The notes under the pieces: model-generated
The model's input: only the letters and a program-made list of their open reading frames with translations
The model's database searches: none
What the model was told of the DNA's origin: nothing
Translations under genes and position numbers: made by a program
Shown: in pieces, positions 35,781-46,604 of the stretch
Layout of the letters: the number at the start of each line of letters is the position of its first letter
How positions within the stretch are numbered: the stretch's first letter is position 1
Assembly (NCBI RefSeq): GCF_033115175.1
Contig: NC_084843.1
Coordinates: forward strand, 59,436,474 to 59,500,473
Length of the DNA stretch: 64,000 nucleotides
Source: Lepus europaeus
Lineage: Eukaryota; Chordata; Mammalia; Lagomorpha; Leporidae
Direction of reading: 5' to 3'

Positions 35781-37079
35781 AATAAAAACAAGAAGCACGG
35801 ATACCTTCTCCTTTCTCTCTTATCCCACCCACCAGCCAGTTACAGAGAACTTGGCAGAGGAGGCCAAGACCCCAGACACAATGACGAGAGCCACAGAAGG
35901 GAAGGAGCCCTGGTCCCTCAGTCACTATGCACTTCACAGGAGCAGTGCACACACTTCTGCCATCTTGGACCACAGGGCGGGGGTGGGGTGGGTGTTGTCT
36001 TTCTCTGCACTTTCCTAGTCCATCCACTTCTCCAACAGCTACAGAACCTCTCTACCTGAGGTCCCAGCACCTCCAGGAAACGCCATGCCCCAAACTTGTC
36101 AGCTGCCCCACCCTACCCCGGCCAGAAGGCTGGGCACCAACGGACCGCTCTCTGCTTTTGCCCCACACCAGTGAGTTCCAGCTCCCGGGTTGTCACTTGA
36201 TCTTCCCACACCCACCAGTCCCGCCTTAGCTGTCTTCATCAGGGCCACCTTGGCTGGTCCCGGGACCTTGGCCTTGTTCCTTTCCAATTTCTCTCTGCTT
36301 AGCACTCCCAGAACAAGCAAGTGCGTCCACACTTCCTACCCCAGCTCCTAATGCTCTCAGCCTGCGACTCCCCACCTGTTTGCAGTTCACTTGGTAAACG
36401 CTGAACTCTCCTTTCTACAGTTCAGTGCCTGAGTCACCTGGATGAAGCCTTGGGCACCGTGACACCTGTTTATGCCAGGAAAAAAGCCTCCCAGTCCTTC
36501 CTTCCATCAAAGCCAGACCGCAGCTATGGCCTCCCACAGCTGCTAACTTACTGTGCGACTTCAGGCTAACCTTGCCTTCTGGACACATTCCCAGTCATGT
36601 AGGGCAAGAACACACACCATCACAGGACTGACCGCTGGTTACCCAGGGGTAGCACTTGCTAGGTGCTGGTAAAACAATACTCCAGGGCTCACACCCTACT
36701 TAGAATCAACCCCCAGCTACGCCCCAGTGGCATTCTACCTGCCTTGGACAATCATTTCTTGCAGGGCCCTGGACACACAGGTTGGTCTGGCCTTATTCAC
36801 CTTTAAACTCTCCAACCTCCACCCGCCCGGGGACCCAGCACAGACCTCCGCACGTCCTGGCTGCTGCTGCCAGGCCAAGACCACTGCCTCCCAGGAGCTG
36901 CAAGTCCCACACAGCACTGACGGCACAACCGGCTTCCAGGGCTGGACTGACTGGCAGGAGAGGACTCAGGGAGACCCTACCCTGCCTGTGCAGGGTGTGT
37001 GTCTCCGCCTGAGGCTTGCCTGTCCCAAATCAGCTTTTGAAAGAAAGAAAAAACAGAATCTGATGGACACGCAGAATTT

Positions 37080-37678
37080 CTCCAACAGAACGTGTTTATT
37101 CTAAAGGCCCAACCAAACACGTTCCAGCCACGATCCCTGAGACCCCGCTGGTGAGCCGGGAGGCGAAGGCACTGTCAGAGTGAAGGCGCCACAGCGCTGA
37201 CCCTCCCAGGTCTGGGGGGTCAGAGGGCTCTGGCTTCCGCCCTTCCCCTCTCTGATCTTCAGAGCAGGGCCTCCATGCTGAGGTGTCCTGAGGCGGCCCG
37301 AGCCCCCGTCGGCCCCCGAATCAGACCCAGGGGCAGATGGGAACCCGGCTTCCAGGGGAAGCAGCTGTGCCGGGCGGCCAGTGGCTGCCTGCGGAGCAGA
37401 CACAAACCCAGGGCACCGCCGGCCTTACGGTCAGCATCTGCGCCCCAGGCCTGGAGCTTGTGCGCAGTTGGACAGGGCTCCCCCGGCAAGGAAGTCACAT
37501 CACTTCCATCACGTGCCGGAGACAGGAGGAGGGAGAGCTCAGCCATGGACCCTCAACAGGCTGCCTGGCCAGGGACCCACGAGGCGGGCCAGTCAGCTCC
37601 ACGGCCCAGAGCCCACTGTCACCACCTCACTTCCTGTGGCACAAATGGCTGCTTTGCTCCCCAGAGGGCGACACAGCC
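37080..37678 (-). other. TYSND1: TYSND1 3' UTR
   Basis: GC-rich, SINE-free sequence between the stop codon and the AATAAA at 37100-37095. The end is inferred from the signal. Confidence 0.65.
37095..37100 (-). terminator. TYSND1: TYSND1 poly(A) signal
   Basis: AATAAA on the minus strand, about 580 bp past the TYSND1 stop. It is the first such signal downstream of the gene. Confidence 0.75.
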
Positions 37679-37893
37679 TCAGAGCTTGCTGTGTGGGGGC
37701 CCGAGGGGCCGCTGCAGCCGCCACACCACCCTGACCGGCTCAGCGGCGTGGTCCAGCTCCCGGAAGCCGCCCAGGTCGCCGGTCTCACCGTACTGCTGCA
37801 GAGCCGGCTGGAGCAGCGTGATGGGGATGCTGAAGTTCAGGTGTGGGTAGGTGGCCCCCGTGGTGTTGTCTCGGGTGTTGCTGGCGACGATGC
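37679..37893 (-). CDS. TYSND1: TYSND1 exon 4
   Basis: 215 bp, acceptor ctcacag, stop TGA at 37681-37679. It encodes IVASNTRDNTTGATYPHLNF and SIPITLLQPALQQY, and ends with the peroxisomal targeting tripeptide SKL. Confidence 0.95.
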
Positions 37894-40800
37894 CTGTGAG
37901 GGTCGGAGGGCAGAGGATGTGAGCCAGGACCAGGGAGGGGAAGAGGACCAGCCCCTTCCTGGGACCTCCAGGGTCCTGCAAGTGCCACCTGCTGTGGTCA
38001 CCCAACAGTGACTCCCTATTTCCTGCCACGTTTGTTAGTTGGAATTCTGTAAGAAGTCCTTTGCTCATCTCCACTTGAATCTTTGGGTTAGAACCCAGTA
38101 CTCCATGGGTTTTACTGTTTGGGTTGCTCCGATGGGAGCTCCCTTAGGCTGTCTCCCAGAGCTGTCAACACTTGCCATGCTCCCACCTGATCCACTGTCA
38201 GCACGTCCTGTCTGACACAAAACGCTCCCAACTTATCTTGTTTATTTTCCTGCCCCAAGCTCAGAACCAATAGGCTCTTAGATCCTTTTATTAGCAAATG
38301 GTATTCAGAAACCAACATCTGGGCTCTAGATGCACTCATTGCAATGTGGGTGTCACTGCTTCAAGGCCGTCTCAGAGGGCTGGGGTGGGCGTCAGGTGCA
38401 GCAGTTAAGCCTCTGCCTGGGGTCTCCACGTCCCACTTCAGCGCCAAGGTCAAGGGGTCAAGGCCCTACTCCTCACTTTCCACCCAGCTTCCTGCTCATG
38501 CGTGCCCTGGGGAACAGCACATGATGGCTCGAGTACTTGGGTCCCTGACCCCCATACAGGAGATCCAGGGGGAGTCTCAGCCCCCTGGCTTTGGCTGTTT
38601 CAGGCCTCTGGGGAGTGAACCAGGGTACAGAAGATACCTGTCTGTCCCTCTCTCAAAGAAAAAGAAAATAATTTTTAAAAATTTTAGAAAGAAATGACAA
38701 AGGCTAACACAAACCTGCAGTGCTGGACAGGGGCTAAAGGTTTCTGTGTGAACTTGGATTGCTTTTATCTCTACAGACACAGATAGATATCTGTGTACAT
38801 AGAGATACAGCAATCCACTCAAGGAGAACACAAAAAGGGCCACACCTTCCTGTGCAATACGAGGGTACTTCAAAGTTCTCAAAATCCATGCAGATTTTTT
38901 TTTCTTTTAAAGATTTATTTATTTGAAATTCAGAGTTACATACACACACACACACCGAGAGAGAAGAGAAAGAGGAGGGGGGGTGGTCTTCCACCCAATG
39001 GTTCACTTCTCAGATGGCCGCAATGGCTGGAGCTGTGCTGATCTGAAGCCAGGAGCCAAGAGCCTCTTCTGGGTCTCCCACATGGGTGCAGGGGCCCAAG
39101 GACCTGGGCCATCCTCCACTGCTTTCCCAGGCCATAGCAGAGAGCTGGATTGGAAGTGGAGCAGCCAGGTCTCAAACCGGCGCCCATACGGGATGCCAGC
39201 GTTTCTGGCCAGGGTGTTAACCCACTGTGCCACAACGCCGGCCCCCAGATTTTTCATAATACCTATTTTCCATCAACATTCTGAAGACCCCTTGGATGCA
39301 TGGATTTCAAAATTTTTTTGTGGGGGCCAGTGCCATGGTACAGAAGGTAAAGCTGCCACCTGCAGTGCCAGCATCCCATATGGGTGCTGGTTCAAGGTCC
39401 GGCTGCTCTACTTCCAATCCAACTCTGTTGTGGCCTGGGAAAGCCGTAGAGGATGGCCCAACCATCAAAGGAGGTACCTTTCTCTAAGGGAGGAGAGAAC
39501 TTCCACTTTGATTATGGCCTTCTCTAAATAAGGTCGGAGTTTGTGAACTCAAGAGGCTTCCATAGCCTTGGCAGCTCATGACAAGAGCCTCGGGTGATTA
39601 CCGACGTCATAAATAAGAGTGTCAATTGTTAAATCAACAACAGAAGTCACTGTGCACTTACTCCCCATGTAGGATCTCTGTCTTTAATGTGTTGAACTAT
39701 GCAAATTAATGGTAAAACTAGTCTTCAAACAGTACTTTATATTTTGTGTGTCTGTGCAGGTGCAATCTGTTGAAATCTTTACTTAGTATATACTAAGTTG
39801 ATATTCTATATATAAAGATAATTAAAAATGAATCTTAATGAAGAATGGGATAGGAGAGGGAGTAGGAGATGGGATGGTTTGAAGGTGGGAGAGAGGTTAT
39901 GGGGGGAAAAACTGCTATAATCCAAAAGTTGTACTTTCGAAATTCATATTTATTAAAGTTTTCTTAAAAAAGAAAGGAGAAGAAGATGGCCCAAGTCCTT
40001 GGGCCCCTGCACCTGTGTGGGAGACCAGGAGGAAGCCCCTGGGCTCCTGGATTCAGGTCAGCTCAGCTCAGGCCATTGCAGCCATCTGGGAATGAACCAG
40101 CGGATGGGAGACCTCTTTCTCTCTGACTGCCTTTTTGCAATTCTGCCTTTCAAATAAATAAATAAATCTTTAAAAAAATTTGTGAGTGTGTTTAACAGGT
40201 GAAGCCACCACCTGCAACACTAGCATCCCATATGGGTGCCAGTTCATGTTCCAGCTGCTCCACTTCAGATCCAGCTCCCTGCTAATGCATCTGAGAAAGC
40301 AATGGAGGATGGTCCAAGTGCTTGGGCCCCTGCACCTATGTGGAGACCCGGAGGAAGCCCTTGGCCCCTGGCTTTGGCCTGCCTCTTGAGGTCATCTAGG
40401 GAGTGAACCAGCAGATGGAAGATCTCTGTCTTTCCCTCGCACTTAATTCTGTCAAATAAACAGATAAATCCTTTTAATGTAATTTTTTACACCAAATAAT
40501 CTTTTAATTCCACTTCCCATGAACGTCTGGAATTCCTGCATGTTAGGATGTCAGCTGCATTCCTTGGCGGCCACAGTCCACTGAGGTTGAGTGGTGTCCC
40601 CTGGCTGACCCCTGGCCCGCCCTTCCACTCCCTCTTTCCTCACTCGCTCATGAATTTCACAGGTCAAATGAGACTGCGGTTCCTCCATGGCTCAGGCAGA
40701 GGGCCAGAGCCCAGATCCCGTCCCTCCCGGCTCAGCAGCAGGACAGCCTGGGAATAGGGCCAGCGAAGTCTGAGCCTAAGACAGGGGCCCTCCCAGGGTT

Positions 40801-43800
40801 GGACAGGGAGCATTCCCCAGGGAAGGGCCAAGGAGCTCCTTACCCAGGAGTCGCCCTGAGCGCGGGGAGAACAGAGGTCCCCCGCTGGAGCCACCATGCA
40901 CGGCACACGTGGTCTGCAGCATCACCGGTGTGTCACCCACTTGCACCACAGCCGACAGGATCCCTGAGGTCACCGAGGGCCCGCAAGCCTGGCCAAAGAC
41001 GCCGTAGGCCACCACACTGACAGCCTCGCCTGCCAAGGAGGGAGGGGGTAGGGGGAAGCTGGGGTCTCCTCTGTCCTGGCAGGACGCACACGCCCGTGCC
41101 CACCCGCACCACCCTCACCTCCAGAAAGCCTCTCCCAGCTCCCTCCACTGCTGGCCACGGGAGGAGGCCAGGAAGCGACTGAGCTGCTGGCACTGTGCCT
41201 GGTCAACTGCTTCTCTGGGAGGCTGTGCCTGGTCTTGTGCCCTGGCTACACTGGCTGTCACTTTGGGGGTCCCCATGGAATTAGCACCCATCTCCTGGGA
41301 CTACGACATCCCTGGTAGGCGTGGCAATGTGGGCACCCTCCTTTCCCAGGTGCTTTGACCCTGCAGGACAGGGCCTGGGGCCATGTGCTTACAGGCAACA
41401 CATCCCCCAGGCCTCACAGGCCCAGAAGGAGGGCACACTAGCCCCATTTCAGAGATGTGGAAGCGGAGGCAGAGAAGGCTTCAGTAGTCTGCCCAAGGTC
41501 ACCAGTGGCAGAGGGCAGACGCCAACCCACGCACCTGTATCCTCCATCACCACATCACACGGCCACCACCGTGGCTGCATCACCGTCTTCTGCCCAAACC
41601 ACACCACTGGAGCCACAAACGGGTCACCCACCCCTCTGACCACCTCAAGTGTTGGCTCCCCAAGCCCAGCACCCTGACTCCACACGGCTGCAGGTCCTGG
41701 GGAAAGGGGGACCACCGTGGGGACGCCCGCCCATGCCACCCTGATTCACTGACTCAGCAGCGGCGCGGAAGCGAGCCGGCCCCTGGTCCGGCCTGGTCAG
41801 AGGCCCGGCCCCCAGCGGGGCCCTTCGTCTGGCTTTACCTTCGCTGAAGCACTCGGTGGGTACAGGCACGGCGATGCCGTCCAGGGCCTCCTCCAGGCTC
41901 ACCACTGCTACGTCATAGGGAGAGGTCTCCTGGGTGGCAAACAGCACACGCCCCCAGACTGCCACAGCCCTGGAGCGAGGGAGACAAAAGGCAGGCTTAC
42001 CTTTCTGACCCCTCGGCTCTGGGGGAACCTAGGGGACGTGAGGGATGACAGCAGTCACGGAAGACCTGGCGTCAGCTCTGAAGCCGGCCGGCCAGGACGC
42101 TGTGGACGCGGCTCCTAGCCACTCTATAGGGCTCACAGACACTCGCAAAGCGACCTGGACACCTGGCAGTGCGCGACGCAGACATTCTCATGCTCACAAC
42201 CCTGCAAGTCAGGTACTGGTCTTATCTCTGTGAGATATCACAGCTGAGCCCCAGAGAGGTTCAGTAACTTCCCAAGGCTACAGAGCAAAGGGTAGGGGCA
42301 CAGGCCAGGGTGCTTCCTCCCCGGGGGGGTGGGGGGCTCTGTGCCCACGTGCCAGCACAGAAGCACCAGTCTCTGCTCCAGACCCTGTGTCAACTCACAG
42401 GAAGGCTGCTCAGACACAGTAAGTGGCTTGCCCAAAAGGACACAGGACTGTCCTACCACCCAGTCTGCAAGGGTAGCTTTTGGCAAGCCCGGGAGTTTCC
42501 CTAGGAGCAAAAGCATGGTGGCAGCGAGGCCCTGGGGCTCACAGCCCGAGGAAATCCTCATTCGTCTTCCCTATCCTTTACTGCTGCCCTGCAGGCCGCG
42601 AGCAGGAACCGGGGTGCCGACGCTCGTGGGCTGGGCTCACCACGCCAGGCCAACCTCAGCCATTCACTAGAGGCGCACCAGCACCAAGGGGCTATCCCTC
42701 TGTGGGCTCGCCTGAGCTGGGCACCTGGGGCCACAGAAGCAGCAGAACACATACTAGAAAACCAAGCCGAGACAAATAGAGCTGCTGCCCCCACGGCAGG
42801 GCCTGGGGAAAGGAGAGGGGCGCAGAGGTGCCCTTCCCTGCAGGCAGTTGGACAGTGACTGTGACTGCGGCCAGTCCTAGCCCACCACTGGGCACGATCC
42901 AGCCGGCTGCCTGGCGCCCACCCTGCGTTCAGGACTGGGGAAACTTTCTTCTACATCATTTGCCGGCCATACACAGCCATCGACAACACTCAGCCTGCTG
43001 CAGGTGTATTGAGTTTCCAGTCCCACCTGCGGTTGCCCCGGCAGCTGCCACAAAGACACTGATTATGACGGGCTCAGCAAGGCTAGGCTGGGTGCTAGAA
43101 GCGTGGCATCCTGCCCAAGCTCCCCTCGGCTTCACCGGGCTCCCGCGGAGGGTCCCGGGTGTCCACCCATGTACCGGCACGACGCCAGGGAAAGGGCCCC
43201 ACGACCCGCAGCCTCGCGGGGCCTTACTTGGGAGCATCACAGCGCACCAGGACCCTGGAAGCCTCCCGAGGGGCTACGTGCCGGCAGGTCAGCACCAGGC
43301 GGGGTGCCACGGCCACTCCGGAACCCCACACGGCGCCGCACTCCACCAGCACGGCCGCGGCTGCCCACGGCGGCTCGGGGCTTCGGAAGGGCAGGGCGCG
43401 CGGGGTGCCCAGCTCCGGCGGCAGGAAGGCGGCCAGGGCGGCCTCCCCGGGGCGCAGGCGGCCCAGCGCGGCGCGGGCGGCGCGGATGAGCGGGGCGGCG
43501 GCGCAGAGCAGCGTGAGGCCCACCCACTCGCGGGCCTTCCAGCACAGCGGCGCCGCCACCAGCGCCACGAGCGTCCCCGCCGGCCGCGCCGCGAACACGC
43601 CGCCGCCCTCGCTGCCCGGGAGGCAGCGCGCGTCGGTGAGCAGCAGCGGGCCGGCCGCGTTGCTGAGCACGCCGCGGCTCAGGGTGTTGAGAAAGATGTC
43701 GGGACAGAAGGCTCCGAACGGCGAGCCGCAGGCCAGCAGCGGCGCGCCTTTGGGCACCGCCCCGGGGGACGCCACGGCCACGGCCGGCCCGCGCTCCTCC

Positions 43801-44390
43801 GCCGCCCCCGGGCCGGGCTGCACGCGCAGCAGCGCGAACCAGCCCAGCGCCCGCAGCTGATCCTCCTCGTCGTCTTCCGAGCCCTCGTCGTCCGGCGCCA
43901 CGCTCGCGAAGCGCCACTGCTCGCCCTCCGCGTCCCCGAAGAGGCGCTCGAAATGGGCCCGGAAGGCCGGGCAGCTCAGCAGCAGCAGCAGCTCGGCGGG
44001 GCGCGGGCACTGCAGGGGCCGGCCGCGGAGCCGGGCTGGCGGGCTGGGCTCCAGGCCGGCGCACTGCGGCGTGCACAGCCCCGGGCGGCCCTCGTCGGCG
44101 CGGCCGTTGGAATCCGCGGCCGTTGGCGCCCACTGCACGTGCAGGCGCAGGTCGTCGCCGCAGCTGTCGCCGGGCAGGAAGACGGCTTCGGCGGCGGCCA
44201 AGGCCTCACTGCCAGCCCGCAGGAAAGGCAGGAAGATGCCCCCGTGGCACAGCACCAGGCCCGGGTTGCGGCTCAGGATCACCCCGCTGCAGCTCCACGA
44301 GCCCGCCTCGGGCTGCTCGGCCCGGGAGGCGCTCACCACGCAGCCCGCCTGCTCGGCTGCTCTCATGGCGAGTCCCCACTGCCGCCCCAT
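37679..44390 (-). CDS. TYSND1: peroxisomal leader-peptide-processing trypsin-like protease
   Basis: Peroxisomal serine protease that removes the PTS2 leader from imported enzymes such as thiolase and cleaves several PTS1 beta-oxidation enzymes. Exons on the minus strand: 44390-43228, 41969-41839, 41029-40844, 37893-37679, joined to 564 residues (human 566). The trypsin-type catalytic triad is intact: His371 in TCRHV, Asp407 in SPYDVAVV, Ser480 in HGGSSGGPL. Each is one position before the recalled human number. Cys110 in CTPQCAGLEP matches the reported self-cleavage site. The C terminus is HSKL, a PTS1 signal. The ATG is in a strong context (GCCATGG). The first exon encodes two thirds of the protein and is extremely GC-rich. 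No other peptidase family fits the SKL end and the self-cleavage site. Confidence 0.95.
38376..38698 (+). repeat. CSINE
   Basis: Diverged full-length copy in TYSND1 intron 3. Confidence 0.82.
38862..39315 (+). mobile_element. mariner-like MITE split by a CSINE
   Basis: ACGAGGGTACTTCAAAGTTC at the left and CATAATACCTATTTTCCATC at the right are the two parts of one element; the reverse SINE lies between. Confidence 0.45.
38900..39245 (-). repeat. CSINE with target duplication
   Basis: Full-length reverse copy. CAGATTTTT at 38891-38899 and 39246-39254 is the target duplication, and it splits a mariner-like element. Confidence 0.9.
39322..39461 (+). repeat. CSINE left half, split by L1
   Basis: From GGGGGCCAGTGCCATGG to GATGGCCCAA, where the L1 begins. 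Confidence 0.85.
39462..39984 (+). mobile_element. 5'-truncated rabbit L1 (3' UTR only)
   Basis: 523 bp of rabbit-type L1 3' UTR: TTGATTATGGCC, GGCAGCTCATGACAAGAGCC, GTACTTTCGAAATTCATATT and a short A tail. It has no ORF. GATGGCCCAA occurs at both ends (39452-39461 and 39985-39994). Confidence 0.85.
39985..40180 (+). repeat. CSINE right half, split by L1
   Basis: Continues the SINE from GATGGCCCAAGTCCTTGGGC to its AATAAATAAATAAATC tail. Confidence 0.85.
40190..40478 (+). repeat. CSINE
   Basis: Nearly full-length copy whose first bases are lost. Confidence 0.82.
40479..40542. mobile_element. mariner-like MITE half
   Basis: CACCAAATAATCTTTTAATT and CCCATGAACGTCTGG match the right half of the other copies. 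Confidence 0.35.
40844..41029 (-). CDS. TYSND1: TYSND1 exon 3 (catalytic serine)
   Basis: 186 bp, acceptor cttggcag, donor gtaagg, phase 1 at both ends. It encodes VFGQACGPSVTSGILSAVVQ and CAVHGGSSGGPLF with nucleophile Ser480. Confidence 0.95.
41440..41530 (-). repeat. MIR fragment
   Basis: CCCCATTTCAGAGATGTGGA and GTCTGCCCAAGGTCACCAG are reverse MIR phrases. Confidence 0.55.
41839..41969 (-). CDS. TYSND1: TYSND1 exon 2 (catalytic aspartate)
   Basis: 131 bp, acceptor gctccag, donor gtaaag. It encodes AVAVWGRVLFATQETSPYDV with Asp407, then AVVSLEEALDGIAVPVPTE. Confidence 0.95.
42180..42310 (-). repeat. MIR
   Basis: CTCACAACCCTGCAAGTCAG, CCCCAGAGAGGTTCAGTAAC and CCCAAGGCTACAGAG follow the reverse MIR consensus in order. 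Confidence 0.65.
43228..44390 (-). CDS. TYSND1: TYSND1 exon 1 (N-terminal domain and catalytic histidine)
   Basis: 1163 bp of coding sequence with donor gtaagg. It encodes residues 1-387 and part of Lys388: the N-terminal domain with MRAAEQAGCVVSASRA, the self-cleavage Cys110, an acidic loop (DDEGSEDDEED) and TCRHVAPREASRVLVR with His371. A second in-frame Met lies at residue 9. Confidence 0.95.
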
Positions 44391-44508
44391 GGCCTCGGGG
44401 GACCGAACAGCCGGGACCCCAGCCCGGCCCGCTCAAAGCCTCGCAGCGCCGCACACGGCCGCGAGCGACCCGCACAGGCACGGACTCGCGTCTTCCTCGT
44501 CGAGCTGG

Positions 44509-44513
44509 ATTGG
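44509..44513 (-). promoter_or_regulatory. TYSND1: CCAAT box, proximal TYSND1 promoter
   Basis: ATTGGCT on the + strand gives AGCCAAT on the gene strand, 119 bp upstream of the ATG. It matches the NF-Y site and has a partner 29 bp further upstream. Confidence 0.55.
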
Positions 44514-44537
44514 CTCAGCCCCAGCCGGCCCGAGCCG

Positions 44538-44542
44538 ATTGG
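44538..44542 (-). promoter_or_regulatory. TYSND1: second CCAAT box of TYSND1 promoter
   Basis: GATTGGCTG on the + strand, again AGCCAAT on the gene strand. It lies 29 bp (nearly three helical turns) from the first, a spacing usual for NF-Y pairs. Confidence 0.55.
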
Positions 44543-44585
44543 CTGCGGGTGAGATCCCTGCTTTCCCCGCCCTCTTCGGGCCCAT

Positions 44586-44590
44586 CCAAT
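44586..44590 (+). promoter_or_regulatory. TYSND1: third CCAAT box, inverted
   Basis: CATCCAATCC on the + strand, inverted relative to the two closer boxes. It lacks the flanking AG of a strong NF-Y site. Confidence 0.35.
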
Positions 44591-45574
44591 CCGGGGGAGC
44601 CGCTGTCCCCGCGGGACGAGCTCTGGGAGAGTGACAGGCGTCACCGCGAGAAAGGCGGGTGGGCGGGTCCCTCCCTGCGCGCGGTGTCTCTGGTTTGCGG
44701 GAAAGAACAGAAACGAGCGCTGACGTGGCTGGACCTGCCCTGGTCGTGGCAGGACCTTCAGCCTCTGACCCCGGCTAAGGAAACTGTGGAATTTTGAACG
44801 TAATCTCAACAGCAGTCCACTAGGTGTCATAGAATTCACAAAATTAACCTCCCCCGCCAAGCCGAATTTCATGGAAAACGCATTTGCTGTTCTAAACCAA
44901 ATTGCCCTTTTACATAGACTGTGCCGGAGGCGGCTCCCGTCAGAACCCCGAACACAGCCCTGAATTTTGCAATATGCCCGTTTCACACAATGACTGACGT
45001 TCAGCACTGTTGATGGTGCCAGTCCTGCAGGCCATGCAAGCTGTCTCCAAGACCAACTCTGCAGCTGGAGCGCACAAAAGCCAAAGGCAATGAAATAGAA
45101 TCTTACACTGAAAGGTGAATTTCATGTCGCTTTCATGAGTCATAAAAAATAGTACTCAATGTTCTCCAACTTTTTAATAATGGAAAAACCTTTCTCATGT
45201 CACAGGCCACGCAAACACAGGCCACGCAGGCAGAGTCAGCCCACGAGCCATAGTTCACATCCGTCATCTAGGACAATTTAAACCCTTTGAGTACAGAGAG
45301 ACATGAAGGTGGATGTGTGGGGGCTTCACGATGCCCCCACGGCGGCCACCAGCAGCCCGGCACTTGGCGACTTGGGTGCATCCCAGGAGTAGGACGCTGA
45401 TCCTGGTGCTCCTGGCGACACCCACCTGAGAATGAGCAATGGCAATCCACGGCAGCATGAGCAGCACTAAGCCAAGCACCTTCCAGGGGCAGGCACTATC
45501 TTCTTTTGGTTAGGAAGCATGGAAGACAGCCTCATTTTTACTGCCCCACTTCCTCACAATCAAGACTTCGGAGT

Positions 45575-45887
45575 GGCCGGCACCACGGCTTAACAGGCTA
45601 ATCCTCCACCTTGCGGCGCCGGCAGCCCGGGTTCTAGTCCCGGTCGGGGCACCAGATTCTATCCCGGTTGCTCCTCTTCCAGGCCAGCTCTCTGCTGTGG
45701 CCCGGGAAGGCAGTGGAGGATGGCCCAAGTGCTTGGGCCCTGCACCCGCATGGGAGACCAGGAGAAGCACATGGCTCCTGGCTTCGGATCAGCGAGATGC
45801 GCCGGCCGCAGCAGCCATTGGAGGGTGAACCTACAGCAAAAAGGAAGACCTTTCTCTCTTTCTCTCTCACTATCCACTCTGCCTGTC

Positions 45888-45914
<27 letters not shown>
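45575..45914 (+). repeat. young CSINE with target duplication
   Basis: Close to consensus with a long pure A tail. AAGACTTCGGAGT at 45562-45574 and 45915-45927 is a perfect 13-bp target duplication. Confidence 0.94.
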
Positions 45915-45918
<4 letters not shown>

Positions 45919-46231
45919 CTTCGGAGTCCCTTCAAGCGTGCACATCTGCTGTGCGTCAGGTTTTGCTGTGCTGACGGCAGACCACAGCACAGCAGTCCCA
46001 GTCACAGCCAGCAAGTCGAGACCCTTGTGTACATGTTCACTCTACCTCAAGCGGGACAAACGCCGCTGGCCGCAGAGCCCACAGCATCCTTTCACAGGCC
46101 AGCCTCTAAGAGCTCAATGCCTGTTGAGAAGACCCGGCTGCCTCTGGTTTGCCATTCTGTGTCCCAGTGCCTGAGTTTTGGAATCTCCCTTGGGGGTTTT
46201 GACAACAGACCTTCCTACAAGCCTAATATCA

Positions 46232-46250
46232 CACACACACACACACACAA
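46232..46250. repeat. CA microsatellite
   Basis: About nine CA units between TYSND1 and SAR1A. Confidence 0.85.
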
Positions 46251-46598
46251 GCAGACTCCTTCCCCTAGTTCACCAAATGCAGCATTCAACTGATTCTCTC
46301 CAGCTTTTTGTAAAACTGAGCTATACTGGGCTCAGCCCATGCTAGCACACTAATACAAGACTGCTCCAACACCGGCCCACTGTCCACGGCGTGCTCCAGA
46401 GCGCTCACACGGCCCTACACTTGGTGCCTCTAGTGGCCCTCCTTTTGTTTTTATTCCTGGTAGCAGATTTCAAGTGTCTGACAGCTCTGAATGTTTCTTC
46501 CCATATGTAGGGAAGAACTCCGGTTTTCCCTCCCCAAACTGATGACATGGTATGTTCAGGCTCAACAAACCAAAGAAACAGCAAGTTTGTTTTAACTT

Positions 46599-46604
46599 TT
46601 TATT
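46599..46604 (-). terminator. SAR1A: SAR1A distal poly(A) signal
   Basis: AATAAA on the gene strand about 2.2 kb past the stop. It is followed on that strand by a G/T- and A-rich stretch, and beyond it the first SINE appears at 45.9 kb. Confidence 0.6.

Larger units (their letters stand above)
31100..37080. other. intergenic region between AIFM2 and TYSND1
   Basis: About 6 kb with no recognisable exon. Contents are SINE pieces at 31.96-32.2 and 35.29-35.78 kb and A/T-richer sequence at 34.5-35.3 kb that looks like decayed LINE. The parts at 32.2-34.4 and 35.8-37.0 kb are apparently unique, and I see nothing functional in them. Confidence 0.6.
43150..44680. promoter_or_regulatory. TYSND1: CpG island over TYSND1 exon 1 and promoter
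   Basis: Dense CpG and very high GC cover the whole first exon and about 300 bp upstream. Long open frames appear on all strands here as a by-product of the composition. Confidence 0.8.
44700..46580. other. intergenic region between TYSND1 and SAR1A
   Basis: Less than 2 kb separates the TYSND1 promoter from the SAR1A 3' end. It contains one young SINE (45.58-45.91 kb) and a short CA repeat at 46232-46250. I see no exon in the remainder. Confidence 0.6.

Noticed and set aside
31100-37080. A further gene between AIFM2 and TYSND1
   Set aside because: No exon-like block with splice signals and family likeness was found on either strand; only repeats and unique sequence.
43237-44133. A 298-codon minus-strand frame overlapping TYSND1 exon 1
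   Set aside because: It is the shifted frame of the real coding exon, rich in Arg, Ala, Pro and Gly from composition alone.
42828-44552. A 574-codon open frame on the + strand across TYSND1 exon 1
   Set aside because: It lies antisense to a long GC-rich coding exon, where stop codons are rare in all frames. It has low-complexity Ala/Arg/Gly content, no family motif, and runs into the TYSND1 promoter.
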